Notes: generated by a model from the letters alone, not told the origin. Counted from the first letter of the stretch, positions 25,066 through 33,809 are shown. The stretch is 43,142 bases of DNA from Myxococcus xanthus (GCF_013116825.1 NZ_JABFNS010000080.1:1-43142); one strand, 5' to 3'. Made by a program: numbers and translations.

Positions 25066-25983
25066 ATGAAACTGCTGCAACACTTCTCGGATGATTTGGA
25101 GTCGCTGGTGGCACATGCCTCGCCGGCCGTCGTGGGCGTGGAGCACGCACGCGGCCACGGCACCGGCCTCTTCCTCACACCGGACGGCTACGTCCTCACC
25201 AACCGCCACGTGGTGGTGCGCGGCTCACGCAAGCTCACCGTCCAGCTCTCCAACGGAGAGGAGCTGCGCGGCACCCTGGTGGGCAGCGACGCCCCCACCG
25301 ACCTGGCCGTGGTCCGCGCGGAGGGCGGTGACTTCCCCACCCTGCCGCTCGCCGGGCCCGAGTCGGTGCGCGTGGGCCAGCTCGTCATGGCCATTGGCAA
25401 CCCGTTCCACCTGGAGCAGTCCGTGTCGCTGGGCGTGGTGAGCGCCATCAACCGCAGTATCAGCCTGCCCGACGGCGTCATGCTGGAGGGCATGCTCCAG
25501 ACGGATGCCGCCATCAATCCGGGCAACTCCGGGGGGCCGCTGCTCAACATGCGAGGACAGGTGGTGGGCCTCAACACGCTGGTGTTGCCCTACGCGCAAG
25601 GTATCGGCTTCGCGGTGAGCGCCACCACGGCGGCGTGGATTGCGGGCCTGCTCATCCAGCGCGGCAAGGTGGACCGGCGCTTCCTGGGCATCGCCGCGAC
25701 GGCGGTGAACCTGGACGCACGGCTCACCCGGGAGAACGGCCAGTCCCGCGCGGTGAAGGTGCTCCGCGTGCAGGACGGGACACCTGCCCACGAGGCCGGG
25801 CTCCAGGTGGATGACTTGCTGCTGGCCATCAATCAGCGGCCGGTGAACAGCGTGGACGACCTCCAGCGGCTCATGGCGCTGGCCACGGAGGACGAGGTGA
25901 CGCTGGACCTGCTGCGCAAGGGCCGTGGCCGCAAGACGGCTCGGGCACGGACGCGCCCGCGCATCGAGCCCGTGGCCGCCTGA
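25066..25983 (+). CDS. HtrA-like (S1C) serine protease with PDZ domain, active-site intact
   Basis: A 305-residue serine protease with complete triad: H48 in LTNRHVV, D79 in APTDLAVV and S155 in NPGNSGGPLL. One PDZ domain (about 200-290) follows, then a basic tail (KGRGRKTARARTRPR). HtrA proteases degrade or refold damaged proteins and form trimers or larger cages. There is no signal peptide or N-terminal membrane helix, so cytoplasmic location is predicted, which is unusual for the family. GGGAGG lies just before the ATG. It is 12 bp after the His-less paralogue and almost certainly co-transcribed, which suggests a mixed oligomer of active and inactive subunits. The basic tail could bind nucleic acid (inference). 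Confidence 0.9.
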   Translation: MKLLQHFSDDLESLVAHASPAVVGVEHARGHGTGLFLTPDGYVLTNRHVVVRGSRKLTVQLSNGEELRGTLVGSDAPTDLAVVRAEGGDFPTLPLAGPESVRVGQLVMAIGNPFHLEQSVSLGVVSAINRSISLPDGVMLEGMLQTDAAINPGNSGGPLLNMRGQVVGLNTLVLPYAQGIGFAVSATTAAWIAGLLIQRGKVDRRFLGIAATAVNLDARLTRENGQSRAVKVLRVQDGTPAHEAGLQVDDLLLAINQRPVNSVDDLQRLMALATEDEVTLDLLRKGRGRKTARARTRPRIEPVAA

Positions 25984-25984
25984 C

Positions 25985-26287
25985 TCAGGCCACGCCGCCG
26001 CGCGGCGTCCGCCCCTGCGCGTCCGGCATCTTCCCCTGGAGCAGCAGGTTGTCGCCCCGACAGAGGCTCTTGTAGGACCACACGCAGAACGAGTCTCCAG
26101 GACGTGACTCCTGGAGATACTCGTCCAGCACGTCGGCATCGTCACAGATGAAGCGGTGCGGGGCGCGCGTCTCCCGGTAGAAGCGGTGCTCGATGATGAG
26201 CGGGCTTTCGTTCGCCAGCATCTCGCGCAGGCGGCTCAACGTGTCCGGGTCGGTGATGCGCGCGCCTTCGAGAGTCCACGCGTCCAT
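25985..26287 (-). CDS. Uncharacterised 100-residue protein
   Basis: A small soluble protein with no recognised domain. It is mostly charged, with MDAWTLEGARITDPDTLSRL at the start and aromatic-rich SFCVWSYKSLCRGDNL near the end. The second half resembles a folded alpha/beta unit (LIIEHRFYRETRAPHRFICD). Only one base separates its stop from that of the HtrA gene on the other strand, so the two mRNAs converge without a terminator. ATG 26287 is preferred because the preceding 25 codons of the open frame have unusually many A/T third positions; ATG 26362, which overlaps the zinc-finger gene by four bases, is the alternative and would imply translational coupling. Confidence 0.68.
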   Translation of the reverse strand: MDAWTLEGARITDPDTLSRLREMLANESPLIIEHRFYRETRAPHRFICDDADVLDEYLQESRPGDSFCVWSYKSLCRGDNLLLQGKMPDAQGRTPRGGVA

Positions 26288-26358
26288 GGTGCGGTGCCGC
26301 GCCTTTCTTCCCACGAGCTGAAACGGGCCCGGAGGATGATAGCGGATGACAGCCCACG

Positions 26359-26652
26359 TCATAGCCGCGCGTCTTGCGATGGCGTCGGACGGTGCTCGGT
26401 GAAGAGTTCATCCTCGTAGCACCAGGCCCACTCCTCCCCCGGCTCGAAGGACTGGACGACGGGATGCGCCGACTGCTGGAAGTGCTTCGTCGCATGCCGG
26501 TTGGGCGAGGAATCACAACATCCCACATGGCCACAGCTCAGGCAGCGCCGCAGGTGCACCCAGCTTGCTCCCATGGCCAGACATTCCTCGCAGCCTCGCG
26601 AGCGCGGAGGCGGGTCTCCGGCCTGTTGAATGTGCTCGCAAATCGGCTCCAT
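26359..26652 (-). CDS. UBP-type zinc-finger protein
   Basis: A 97-residue stand-alone ZnF-UBP domain. The pattern is CEHI (5-8), CEEC (21-24), CLSCGHVGCC (37-46), NRHATKHFQQSAHP (51-64), then a hydrophobic/aromatic strand VVQSFEPGEEWAWCYEDE. In eukaryotes this fold binds the free C-terminus of ubiquitin. Bacterial versions are widespread but have no ubiquitin to bind, so the ligand here is unknown. A good GGAGAGG ribosome site precedes ATG 26652. It is divergent from the MFS transporter (165-bp gap) and upstream of the 100-residue gene, probably in one operon. Confidence 0.85.
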   Translation of the reverse strand: MEPICEHIQQAGDPPPRSRGCEECLAMGASWVHLRRCLSCGHVGCCDSSPNRHATKHFQQSAHPVVQSFEPGEEWAWCYEDELFTEHRPTPSQDARL

Positions 26653-26817
26653 GTGACACCTCTCCGTGACGGGGGCGACCCGTGCCCTCCACAGCGTAGG
26701 CACTGGGTGCGAGGCCCTTCAGTGGGCACCAGCCAGGACGGCGAGCCACTGGAGGCACGTCCCCACCCCGCAGCGGCGGATGGCGCGCGCGGAGCCCCGG
26801 GCGCACGGTAGAGCCAC

Positions 26818-28248
26818 ATGGCCACCAACGCCCCCGACACCACCGTCACCTATGGCAGTCCCCGTGGCCGGGGTGTGCTGCTCGCCAGCGTGCTGGGCAG
26901 CGGCATGGCGTTCCTCGATTCCACCGCCGTCAACGTCGCCCTGCCCGCCATGGGCCGCGAGCTGCATACGGGCCTGTCCGGCCTCCAATGGGCCGTGGAC
27001 GCGTACCTGCTCACGCTCGGCTCCCTGGTGCTCACCGGGGGCGCGCTCGGCGACGTGAAGGGCCAGCGACGCGTCTTCCTGCTGGGCATGCTCGCCTTCA
27101 CCATCACGTCGGTGCTGTGCGGATTGGCGCCCAACACCTGGACGCTGGCCGCCTTCCGCGCGGCGCAGGGCGTGGGAGCCGCGCTGCTGGTGCCCGCGAG
27201 CCTCGCCTTGCTGCGCACGTCGTTTCCGCCTCAGGACCGGCAACGCGCCGTGTCCGCCTGGGCCGGACTGTCCGGCGTCACCACGGCCGTGGGGCCGCTG
27301 CTGGGTGGGTGGCTCGTGGACGCGGGCTCATGGCGCTTCGTCTTCTTCCTCAACGTGCCCCTGGCCGCGCTCACCGCGTGGGTGGCGCTGCGCCACGTGC
27401 CGGACATCGCGCCGAAGGCAGGGGCGCGCGGGCTGGACGTCGCGGGTTCGGTGACAGCGGCGCTCGGGCTGGGTGGCCTCATCTACGCGCTCATCGAAGG
27501 CCCCGCTCACGGATGGCCCCTGGCGGCCATCGGCGCCGCGGCCGGAGGCGCCGTCCTGCTGGCCGCGTTCGTCGTCCTGGAGGCACGGCAGCGGGAGCCG
27601 ATGCTCCCGCTCACCCTCTTCCACTCGCGCACCTTCTCCGGCGCGAACCTCACCACGCTCGTCGTGTACTTCGCGCTCGGAGGCGCCACCTTCCTGGTGG
27701 TGCTCGCCCTGCAGCAGCAACTCGGCTACTCGGCGCTCGGCGCGGGGGCGGCGCTGCTCCCCATCACGCTGATGCTGCTCCTGTTCTCACCTTCCGTGGG
27801 GCGGCTCGCGGGGCACATCGGCGCGCGTCCGTTGATGACGGCGGGGCCGCTGCTCGCGGGCGTGGGGCTGGCGCTCCTGACGCGCATCCAGCGCGGAGGT
27901 GACTACGTCAGCACCGTGCTGCCTGGCATCCTGGTGCTGGGACTGGGGCTGGCGCTCACCGTGGGCCCGCTCACGGCGGTGGTGCTTGGCGCCGTCGAGG
28001 ACCGCTACGCGGGCATCGCCTCCGGCGTGAACAACGCCGTGGCCCGCATCGCCGGCTTGCTCGCGGTGGCGCTGCTGCCGCTGCTGGGCGGCCTCGCTGG
28101 CGACGCCGGCATGGACTTCCTGGTGGGCACACGGCGTGCGCTCTGGGCGTCCGCCGGCCTGTGTGCCGTGGGAGCGCTGTGCTCGCTGCTCACGATTCCA
28201 CGCGAGGCCGGGCGCGCGAGCTCCGCGCAACAGGAACACGGGGCCTAG
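26818..28248 (+). CDS. DHA2-family (EmrB/QacA-type) MFS drug/proton antiporter
   Basis: A 476-residue inner-membrane transporter with about 14 hydrophobic helices, the DHA2 number. Signatures are the helix-1 motif MAFLDSTAVNVALPAM, motif A-like GALGDVKGQRRVF, the antiporter motif C GVTTAVGPLLGGWL and the following SWRFVFFLNVP. It should export lipophilic compounds using the proton gradient. No TetR- or MarR-type regulator is next to it, which is unusual for this family. Divergent from the zinc-finger gene; the start has no clear Shine-Dalgarno. Beyond the stop the 113 bp to the next gene hold no obvious T-rich terminator. Confidence 0.92.
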   Translation: MATNAPDTTVTYGSPRGRGVLLASVLGSGMAFLDSTAVNVALPAMGRELHTGLSGLQWAVDAYLLTLGSLVLTGGALGDVKGQRRVFLLGMLAFTITSVLCGLAPNTWTLAAFRAAQGVGAALLVPASLALLRTSFPPQDRQRAVSAWAGLSGVTTAVGPLLGGWLVDAGSWRFVFFLNVPLAALTAWVALRHVPDIAPKAGARGLDVAGSVTAALGLGGLIYALIEGPAHGWPLAAIGAAAGGAVLLAAFVVLEARQREPMLPLTLFHSRTFSGANLTTLVVYFALGGATFLVVLALQQQLGYSALGAGAALLPITLMLLLFSPSVGRLAGHIGARPLMTAGPLLAGVGLALLTRIQRGGDYVSTVLPGILVLGLGLALTVGPLTAVVLGAVEDRYAGIASGVNNAVARIAGLLAVALLPLLGGLAGDAGMDFLVGTRRALWASAGLCAVGALCSLLTIPREAGRASSAQQEHGA

Positions 28249-28361
28249 CGCACCGCGCGGGTCCAACGAGCGCCCCTGACGTCGTCGCCGGATGGCACCT
28301 CAGCCCCCGGATGGCTTCTTCGCGGCCCTGCCGGCGTGCGGGCCGTCCCCAGGCTCGCACC

Positions 28362-28598
28362 TCAATGACGTCCGTGGTCGTCGCTCAGCGGAGGTGCCTC
28401 GCGCGCCGGCTCGGTGCCCTTCTGAGCGCCGTAGCCGCCAATCCCCTTCTGGAGGATGCGGTCTTCGCCCACGTCTTCGTCCGTCACGTCGCCTCGCACC
28501 GGGCCTTTCTGGTGCCGCGCCTCGCGCTCCAGTTCTTCCGGGCGCGTCGTGTCCATCCGCTCGTCGCCCCGTACCGGACTGCCCTTGTTGTCGGCCAT
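28362..28598 (-). CDS. Small hydrophilic, probably disordered protein
   Basis: A 78-residue highly charged protein rich in Gly, Glu, Asp and Arg with no hydrophobic core, starting MADNKGSPVRGDERMDT and containing ARHQKGPVRGDVTDEDVG. The internal similarity of SPVRGDERMD and GPVRGDVTDE suggests a short duplicated unit. ATG 28598 follows an AGGGGA ribosome site at good distance; another ATG two codons upstream is too close to that site. It converges with the MFS transporter. Function unknown; such proteins are often stress- or spore-associated in myxobacteria, but I do not claim that here. Confidence 0.6.
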   Translation of the reverse strand: MADNKGSPVRGDERMDTTRPEELEREARHQKGPVRGDVTDEDVGEDRILQKGIGGYGAQKGTEPAREAPPLSDDHGRH

Positions 28599-28687
28599 GG
28601 TCATTTCCCCTTTCAGGGGGAAAGGTCCGAACCGCCCTCGCACCGGACAAGGCACCTGTCATGGCGCCGTCGCCTGCCGCCCAAGCA

Positions 28688-28721
28688 GAAGGCCCCCGTC
28701 CCAGCAGGGACGAGGGCCTTC
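28688..28721. terminator. Strong hairpin after the thioredoxin-like gene
   Basis: A 15-base stem, 28688-28702 with 28707-28721, one C-A mismatch and a tetraloop AGCA. It follows the stop of the DsbD-thioredoxin operon read leftwards and precedes the small hydrophilic gene. No T-run; read as a stem-type terminator. Confidence 0.65.
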
Positions 28722-28746
28722 GGGAACAAACACAGCCGAGCCAGCG

Positions 28747-29328
28747 CTAGCTCTTGTACTTTACCGAGCAGCCGTAGGGCGTGGTGGTGCTCGTCGGGAC
28801 CTGCTGGCCACCCACCACCGCGTCCACCGCCGTCTTCACATGGTTGGCCGGCTTGGCGTTCTTGCCGCGCGGGTCATCGTCGATGGCGCCCGCGTAGCGG
28901 ACAACGCCCGTCTCATCGATGACGTACATGTGCGGCGTCGTCTTCGCGCCATAGGACTTGCCCACCGTGCCGCTCGCGTCCTGGAGGACCGGGTAGGGGA
29001 AGCCCTCGTCCTTCTTCCACGCCGCAGACTTCTCCGGGGTGTTGTGCGCGGTGGAGTCCACCGCCAGCCACACCACCTTCTTCGCGTCGAAGCCCTTCAG
29101 CGTGGTGACCATCGTGTCACTCTTGTAGTGCCGCTGAACGAAGGGGCACTCGGGGTTGGTCCACTCCAGGACCACGACCCTGCCCTTGTACTGCGCCAGC
29201 GAGTGCTCCTTGCCGGACTCATCCTTCAGCGTGAAGGTCGGCGCGGGCTTGCCAACTTCCGCGTCGGCGAGGGCGGGCGCCCCCACGAACAACGTGCCCA
29301 GCGCGAGTGCAGTGAAGACCTGCTGCAT
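28747..29328 (-). CDS. Exported thioredoxin-like/redoxin family protein
   Basis: A 193-residue protein with a signal peptide (MQQVFTALALGTLFVGAPALADA, cleaved after the second ALA-type site near 22). The AhpC/TSA-like thioredoxin fold starts VGKPAPTFTLKDESGK, with VVVLEWTNPECPFVQRHY. The single active-site cysteine C61 in NPECPF replaces the CxxC of thioredoxin, so it is peroxiredoxin-like or a one-Cys redoxin; another Cys sits near the C-terminus (C188). It lies 46 bp after dsbD on the same strand and has a GGAGG site. It is likely an exported partner reduced by DsbD. The upstream hairpin ends the operon at 28688-28721. Confidence 0.85.
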   Translation of the reverse strand: MQQVFTALALGTLFVGAPALADAEVGKPAPTFTLKDESGKEHSLAQYKGRVVVLEWTNPECPFVQRHYKSDTMVTTLKGFDAKKVVWLAVDSTAHNTPEKSAAWKKDEGFPYPVLQDASGTVGKSYGAKTTPHMYVIDETGVVRYAGAIDDDPRGKNAKPANHVKTAVDAVVGGQQVPTSTTTPYGCSVKYKS

Positions 29329-29374
29329 GGCGTTCCTCCAGAGTTTTTGGGGCTGCGGGGAAGACAGCACGACT

Positions 29375-31699
29375 TCAGTGGCTTGGGAAACCCGCGGCGC
29401 AGAAGACGTTCGCGCCGTCGCCCAGCTTCGAGGGTGCACACTCCGCCGCGCGCTTCACGGCGTCCGTCACGATGCCCGGCGTGAGCAACTCCGGCAGCAC
29501 CTCCGGCTTGTCGGGGGCGCCCGGGCTCAGCACCAGGTACATGGGCACACCGGCCCGGCCGTGCTCGGCCAGCTTGGTGGTGATGCTCGCGTCCCGGCGC
29601 GTCCAGTCCGCGATGAAGAAGGCCACCTGGTGCTTCGTGAAGGCGTCCCGCACCTCGTCGGTGGACAGCACAGTGCGCTCGTTGAACTTGCAGGTGAGGC
29701 ACCAGTCCGCCGTGAAGTCGATGAACACCGGCTGGCCCGCCGCCAGCGCCGCGTTCACCGCGTCCGTGCTCCACGGCTGCGCCTGCGCCACCGCGGACCC
29801 GGGCCGAGGCGCCGCCACGGCGTCCTGGTCATCGAAACGCAGCGTCAGCAGCCCTGACGCCACCAGCACGCCCGCGGCCACCGCCACGGTGGCCAGCTTG
29901 CGCACGCCGTCCTGCGCCTGCCCCTGACCGTACAGCCACGTGACGAGCCCCACCGCGACCAGGAACGCCAGCAGCCGCGCCATGCCGTCCACGCCGGCCA
30001 GCCCGCCCATCACCCACACCAGCCAGACAGTGGTGGCCAGCAGCGCGAAGCCCAGCACCTGCTTGAAGCGCTCCATCCACGCGCCCGGCTTGGGCAGCTT
30101 CTTCGCCAGCCCGGGCACCAGCACCAGCACGCAGAAGGGCAGCGCGAGCCCCAGGCCCAGCGCGGTGAAGACGGCCAGCACCGTCACGGGGCCCGCCGCG
30201 AAGGCGAAGCCCACCGCGGTGCCCAGCAGCGGCGCCGAGCACGGCGTGGCCAGCACCACGGCCAGCACGCCCTCGCCAGCGCTGTGCATCAGGCCGTGGC
30301 TCTGGTCCACCTTGCCCGCCAGCGCCGTACCGTCCAGGCCCACGTTGAAGACACCGAAGAGGTTGAGCGCGAAGGCGACCAACACCGCGCACACACCCGC
30401 GACGAAGAGCGGCTCCTGGAACTGGAAGCCCCAGCCCACGCTCGCGCCACCCGCGCGCACCGCCAGCACGACGCTGGCCAGCAGCAGCATGGTGCCGATG
30501 ATGCCCGCCGCGTAGGCCGCCGCGTGCGCGCCGACGCGGCCCTGCTCCTGCTGCACCATGCGCGTGAAGCCGTAGGCCTTGAGCGCCAACACGGGGAACA
30601 CGCACGGCATCAGGTTGAGCAGCGCGCCGCCGAAGAAGGCGAACACCAGCGCCAGCCCCAGGCCCATGGATGACTCGGCCGCGGGCGGCGTGGCGATGGC
30701 GGCGCCCACCGGCTTCACCGCCGCGATGCTGTCCTTCACCGACGGCGGCTTCACCGCGGCCGGCGTCCCAGCCGCGCCACCAGCCGCCACCATGGGGGCC
30801 AGCGGCGCCGTCACCTCGAGGTACTGGTAGCCCGTGGCCGCCGTGCCCAGGCGCATCACGCCCGTCAGGCCCGGCGCCGACGCCTGCGCGTCCGGCTCCG
30901 CCTTGCCCTTGAGCTTGAAGCGGCCCGGACCGTCCGAGGCCAACCCCACGCGCACGACGCCGGGGATGCGGTCAGCGACGAAGAAGTCACCTTCCACCGC
31001 GGGCACCGCCGCGCCGCCCGAGGCCGTCAGGGTGAGGGTGCCGGTGAAATCCTGGCCCGCGGTGAGCTGCGGCGCATCCAGCGCCACCGTCGCCGCGTGG
31101 CCGCTGTCCTTGGCGGGACGGGGCACCTTGGCCAGCTCCGCGTCGAAGACAGCCGCCGTCTCGGCGTCGCGCACCGTCTGGGGCCCCAGGGGGATGGAGC
31201 GCGTCAGCATCAGCTCCGCGGGGATGCAGTGCACCTCGCACACCAGCGCTTCCACGGCGGCGGACACCGTCAGCAGACCCGTGGAGGGACCTTCCACGGC
31301 CTTCGCGTCGGCGACGAGGATGGCCTCGCCGTCATAGCCATGGGTGGTGATGAAGCCATCGGGCGTGCGGAACGTCTCCGGGAAGGGCCACTGCAGCGGC
31401 CCCACGGTGACGCCGGGCGTGTCCCACGCCACTTCCGTCTCCAGGCCGGAGTCGCCCGGGTTCTTCCAGTAGACGTGCCAGCCCGGATCCAACCGGAAGC
31501 GCACGCCCACGCGGAAGGTGTCTCCCGGCTTCACCTGGGTGGCGTCCACCAGGAGGGCACCCTCGATGCGAGGGTCGCCTTCGTCCGGCGCGCTCGATGC
31601 CACCGCTGACGCGGGGAGGTCCGCCCACGCGACCGCCGCCACCAGCAGCAGTCCGATTCCACCAACCACGCCGAGCCTCTTGGACTGCTGATGCGTCAT
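29375..31699 (-). CDS. dsbD: Protein-disulfide reductase DsbD (ScsB-like)
   Basis: A 774-residue membrane protein that passes electrons from cytoplasmic thioredoxin to periplasmic proteins. A signal peptide (about 1-26) precedes a large N-terminal domain with CEVHC, then a membrane core of about eight helices with the paired cysteines in NLMPCVFPVLALK and LATPCSAPLLGTAVG. A C-terminal thioredoxin domain has the redox motif CLTC (C667 and C670) in FTADWCLTCKFN. Length is greater than E. coli DsbD (565 residues) because of the ScsB-type N-terminal part. GGGAG lies before ATG 31699. It is followed by the exported redoxin gene, one operon. Role in cytochrome maturation or copper tolerance cannot be told apart. 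Confidence 0.92.
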   Translation of the reverse strand: MTHQQSKRLGVVGGIGLLLVAAVAWADLPASAVASSAPDEGDPRIEGALLVDATQVKPGDTFRVGVRFRLDPGWHVYWKNPGDSGLETEVAWDTPGVTVGPLQWPFPETFRTPDGFITTHGYDGEAILVADAKAVEGPSTGLLTVSAAVEALVCEVHCIPAELMLTRSIPLGPQTVRDAETAAVFDAELAKVPRPAKDSGHAATVALDAPQLTAGQDFTGTLTLTASGGAAVPAVEGDFFVADRIPGVVRVGLASDGPGRFKLKGKAEPDAQASAPGLTGVMRLGTAATGYQYLEVTAPLAPMVAAGGAAGTPAAVKPPSVKDSIAAVKPVGAAIATPPAAESSMGLGLALVFAFFGGALLNLMPCVFPVLALKAYGFTRMVQQEQGRVGAHAAAYAAGIIGTMLLLASVVLAVRAGGASVGWGFQFQEPLFVAGVCAVLVAFALNLFGVFNVGLDGTALAGKVDQSHGLMHSAGEGVLAVVLATPCSAPLLGTAVGFAFAAGPVTVLAVFTALGLGLALPFCVLVLVPGLAKKLPKPGAWMERFKQVLGFALLATTVWLVWVMGGLAGVDGMARLLAFLVAVGLVTWLYGQGQAQDGVRKLATVAVAAGVLVASGLLTLRFDDQDAVAAPRPGSAVAQAQPWSTDAVNAALAAGQPVFIDFTADWCLTCKFNERTVLSTDEVRDAFTKHQVAFFIADWTRRDASITTKLAEHGRAGVPMYLVLSPGAPDKPEVLPELLTPGIVTDAVKRAAECAPSKLGDGANVFCAAGFPSH

Positions 31700-31898
31700 G
31701 CGACTCCCGTTAACCCAGAGGAGGCCGGCCCGCCAGCGGCAGACACGCGCCTCCGAGCACAGTGAACCATTCGGGCAGGCGGGCATTCCCCTCACATGAC
31801 GCGCCACGCCCACTCCCAGGCGGACGGTCCGGACAGGAGGGGTTACAGCGTCACAGAGGTAACGTCATGAACCCACAACGGCAGCCGAGCGACGGGCG

Positions 31899-33146
31899 TC
31901 AGTCCTCGGTCTTCCAGGGCAGCAGCGCGGGCGCCGCGGGGCCCACGCGGCTCATGGTGATGCGGGAGACCTCGGAGTGTGCGCGCCGCATCACCAGCGC
32001 GGGGAGCTTGTTTGCACGGCGCTCCATCACCCGGCGCAGATCCGCCAGCCGCTCCACGTGGCGTTGCGCGGGCACCTCCGCCGAGCCGAGCCGCGCGAGC
32101 TTGTAGAGGGCGACGTCCGCGGCCTCCAGCGCCCGCTCCGCGGCGTCCTGGTGACGGCGGCCCAGGGCCTTCCACGCGGCGGCTTCACCGGCGACCAGGT
32201 CCAGCTCGGCGGACACGGCGCGCACGAAGCGGCCCGCGTCACTGTCGGGCAGCACACGCGTCACTGGCACGCTGATACGCCGCGTATCGCCGCGCTCGGA
32301 GTAGGACGTGGACACGCCCAGGTTCCACTCCGCGTCCCTCAACATGCCCGAGAAGAGGACGCGGCGCGGGAAGGCCTGGGAGATGGCGCCCAGGGTGGCG
32401 CTCATGGCGTCGCCTTCCACGCGCGAGGGGTAGCGGTGGCGGCAACGGACGTCGGCGAAGCCCGTGGGCAGCACGTGCACGCGCGCGTCAGCGACGACTT
32501 CACCGAAGAGCTCGGCGCCCAGCTGGCCCACAGCCATGGGCAGACCTTCCGGGTCATCCACGTGCACGAAGCCGGTGCCGGAGGGGCTGGTGAGGGCCTC
32601 CAGGATGTCGGGCAGGTAGTGGCGGCCCAGCCCCAGCGCGTGGAGCATGACGCCAGACTCGGCGATGCGGGCGCCCTGGGTCTTGAACTCGGCGAGCTGC
32701 GACGGGCCCACCGAGGGCTCGCCGTCGGTGAGCATCAGCACCTGGGGCCGGGCGCCGGGCACGAGCACGCGGCGGGCGGACTCCGAGGCGCGCTCCACGG
32801 CCTCGTGCAGGGCGGTCCCCTCGCCGGACTCCAGGCGCGCGAGCACCTTGAGGAGCTGCGCGCGGGCGTTGGGGTCCATGGCGCGCATGGGGAGGACCTG
32901 CTCGGGCTCGGCGTCGAAGGTGAGCAGGCCCAGGTAGTCGCGTGGGCTGGCGCGCTCCACGAGCGCCTGGGCGGCCTGCACCGCGGCGAGCAGCGGCACG
33001 CCACGCATGGAGGCGCTGCGATCCAAAGCGAGGTTGATGGCCACGGGTGCGCGGGGGGCGTCGGCGTCGGCTTCCAGGGTGACGAGGAGGAGCACCTCGC
33101 GGCCATGCTCGGCGTCACGCTCCACTGCCCAGGCCGTCTGCTTCAT
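31899..33146 (-). CDS. vWA-domain protein (chloride-channel-subunit-like)
   Basis: A 415-residue protein with an N-terminal von Willebrand A domain (about 25-215). The MIDAS is complete: DRSASM (DxSxS), GEGTALHEA and LTDGEPS. The rest is beta-rich with a C-terminal helical segment (about 315-415, ALEAADVALYKLARLG). Layout fits bacterial Ca-activated chloride-channel-like or YfbK-type vWA proteins, whose function is mostly unknown. No signal peptide is seen with the chosen ATG, which follows GGGGGAG. The frame extends to 33344 but that part has no match. It is about 200 bp upstream of dsbD on the same strand, with its own expression likely. Confidence 0.82.
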   Translation of the reverse strand: MKQTAWAVERDAEHGREVLLLVTLEADADAPRAPVAINLALDRSASMRGVPLLAAVQAAQALVERASPRDYLGLLTFDAEPEQVLPMRAMDPNARAQLLKVLARLESGEGTALHEAVERASESARRVLVPGARPQVLMLTDGEPSVGPSQLAEFKTQGARIAESGVMLHALGLGRHYLPDILEALTSPSGTGFVHVDDPEGLPMAVGQLGAELFGEVVADARVHVLPTGFADVRCRHRYPSRVEGDAMSATLGAISQAFPRRVLFSGMLRDAEWNLGVSTSYSERGDTRRISVPVTRVLPDSDAGRFVRAVSAELDLVAGEAAAWKALGRRHQDAAERALEAADVALYKLARLGSAEVPAQRHVERLADLRRVMERRANKLPALVMRRAHSEVSRITMSRVGPAAPALLPWKTED

Positions 33147-33410
33147 ACGTACTCCCCCGTGGTCGCACGAGGCATTGTGCCGCGAATCAATCTGCGAGAG
33201 CGGACCGCCCCCGATGCCGGAAGTCTCATGGGCCACAACGCACGGGAGCGGGGGGCGCTCACGGGCAGGCTGCGGGGTCTGAGAATGTCGGGAGTCGTGC
33301 TTTGGAGCAAGGGGGCCCGGGGGCTCACCCAGGGGAGCCACCACGCGGGCGTCGGTTGCCCCGGTTACCGCTAGTGCCCCCGCGCGTCCACCGGCCGCGG
33401 GGGCCGCGAA

Positions 33411-33572
33411 TCACTCGGCCGCAGTCCAGCCGCCCCACGACTCTTCGGAGTAGCCCCAACGGCGGCCGGGCGCGCCCTCGTCGGCCTCAGAAGACTCCAC
33501 GCCACCTTCCGGCCGCGGATCCACATAAGGCAAACCTTCATCGTCCATGTACGTGGTGTCATCGTGAACCAT
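33411..33572 (-). CDS. Small acidic protein, 53 residues
   Basis: A short frame preceded by a good GAGGAG ribosome site six bases from ATG. The product is acidic and Gly/Trp rich, with MVHDDTTYMDDEGLPYVD at the start and RRWGYSEESWGGW near the end. Codons end mostly in G or C, as in neighbouring genes, although the first 16 codons are less biased. No family is recognised. It lies upstream of the vWA gene on the same strand (264-bp gap) and might be transcribed with it or alone. Confidence 0.5.
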   Translation of the reverse strand: MVHDDTTYMDDEGLPYVDPRPEGGVESSEADEGAPGRRWGYSEESWGGWTAAE

Positions 33573-33781
33573 CGCCGGCTCCTCTGGAGGCCACCCAGGT
33601 GAAGGGAGGCATCCCGCTTCGGTCGACCCGGGCTCGCCCCATGCGAGGCCCGCTCCATCAATCGTTGACCGATTTACCGACCATGTTGGGGATGTCGCCT
33701 CGCGTTGTAAAGCCCTTGGGGTCTCAAAGTTCTGAAGGCCATGTCGTCCGGCTGCCTGCCTGCCTGCCCTCCAGCGAGGAG

Positions 33782-33809
33782 TGTTCGTATTTACAGGCAG
33801 TTACGAACA
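33782..33809. promoter_or_regulatory. 8-bp perfect inverted repeat (possible operator)
   Basis: TGTTCGTA (33782-33789) and TACGAACA (33802-33809), exactly complementary, separated by 12 bases. Arm length and spacing suit a dimeric helix-turn-helix regulator on neighbouring DNA turns. No matching regulator gene is in the window. Confidence 0.4.

Noticed and set aside
31899..33146. Partner of the MoxR/vWA operon
   Set aside because: This second vWA gene is 17 kb away with no MoxR gene next to it, so no link can be claimed.
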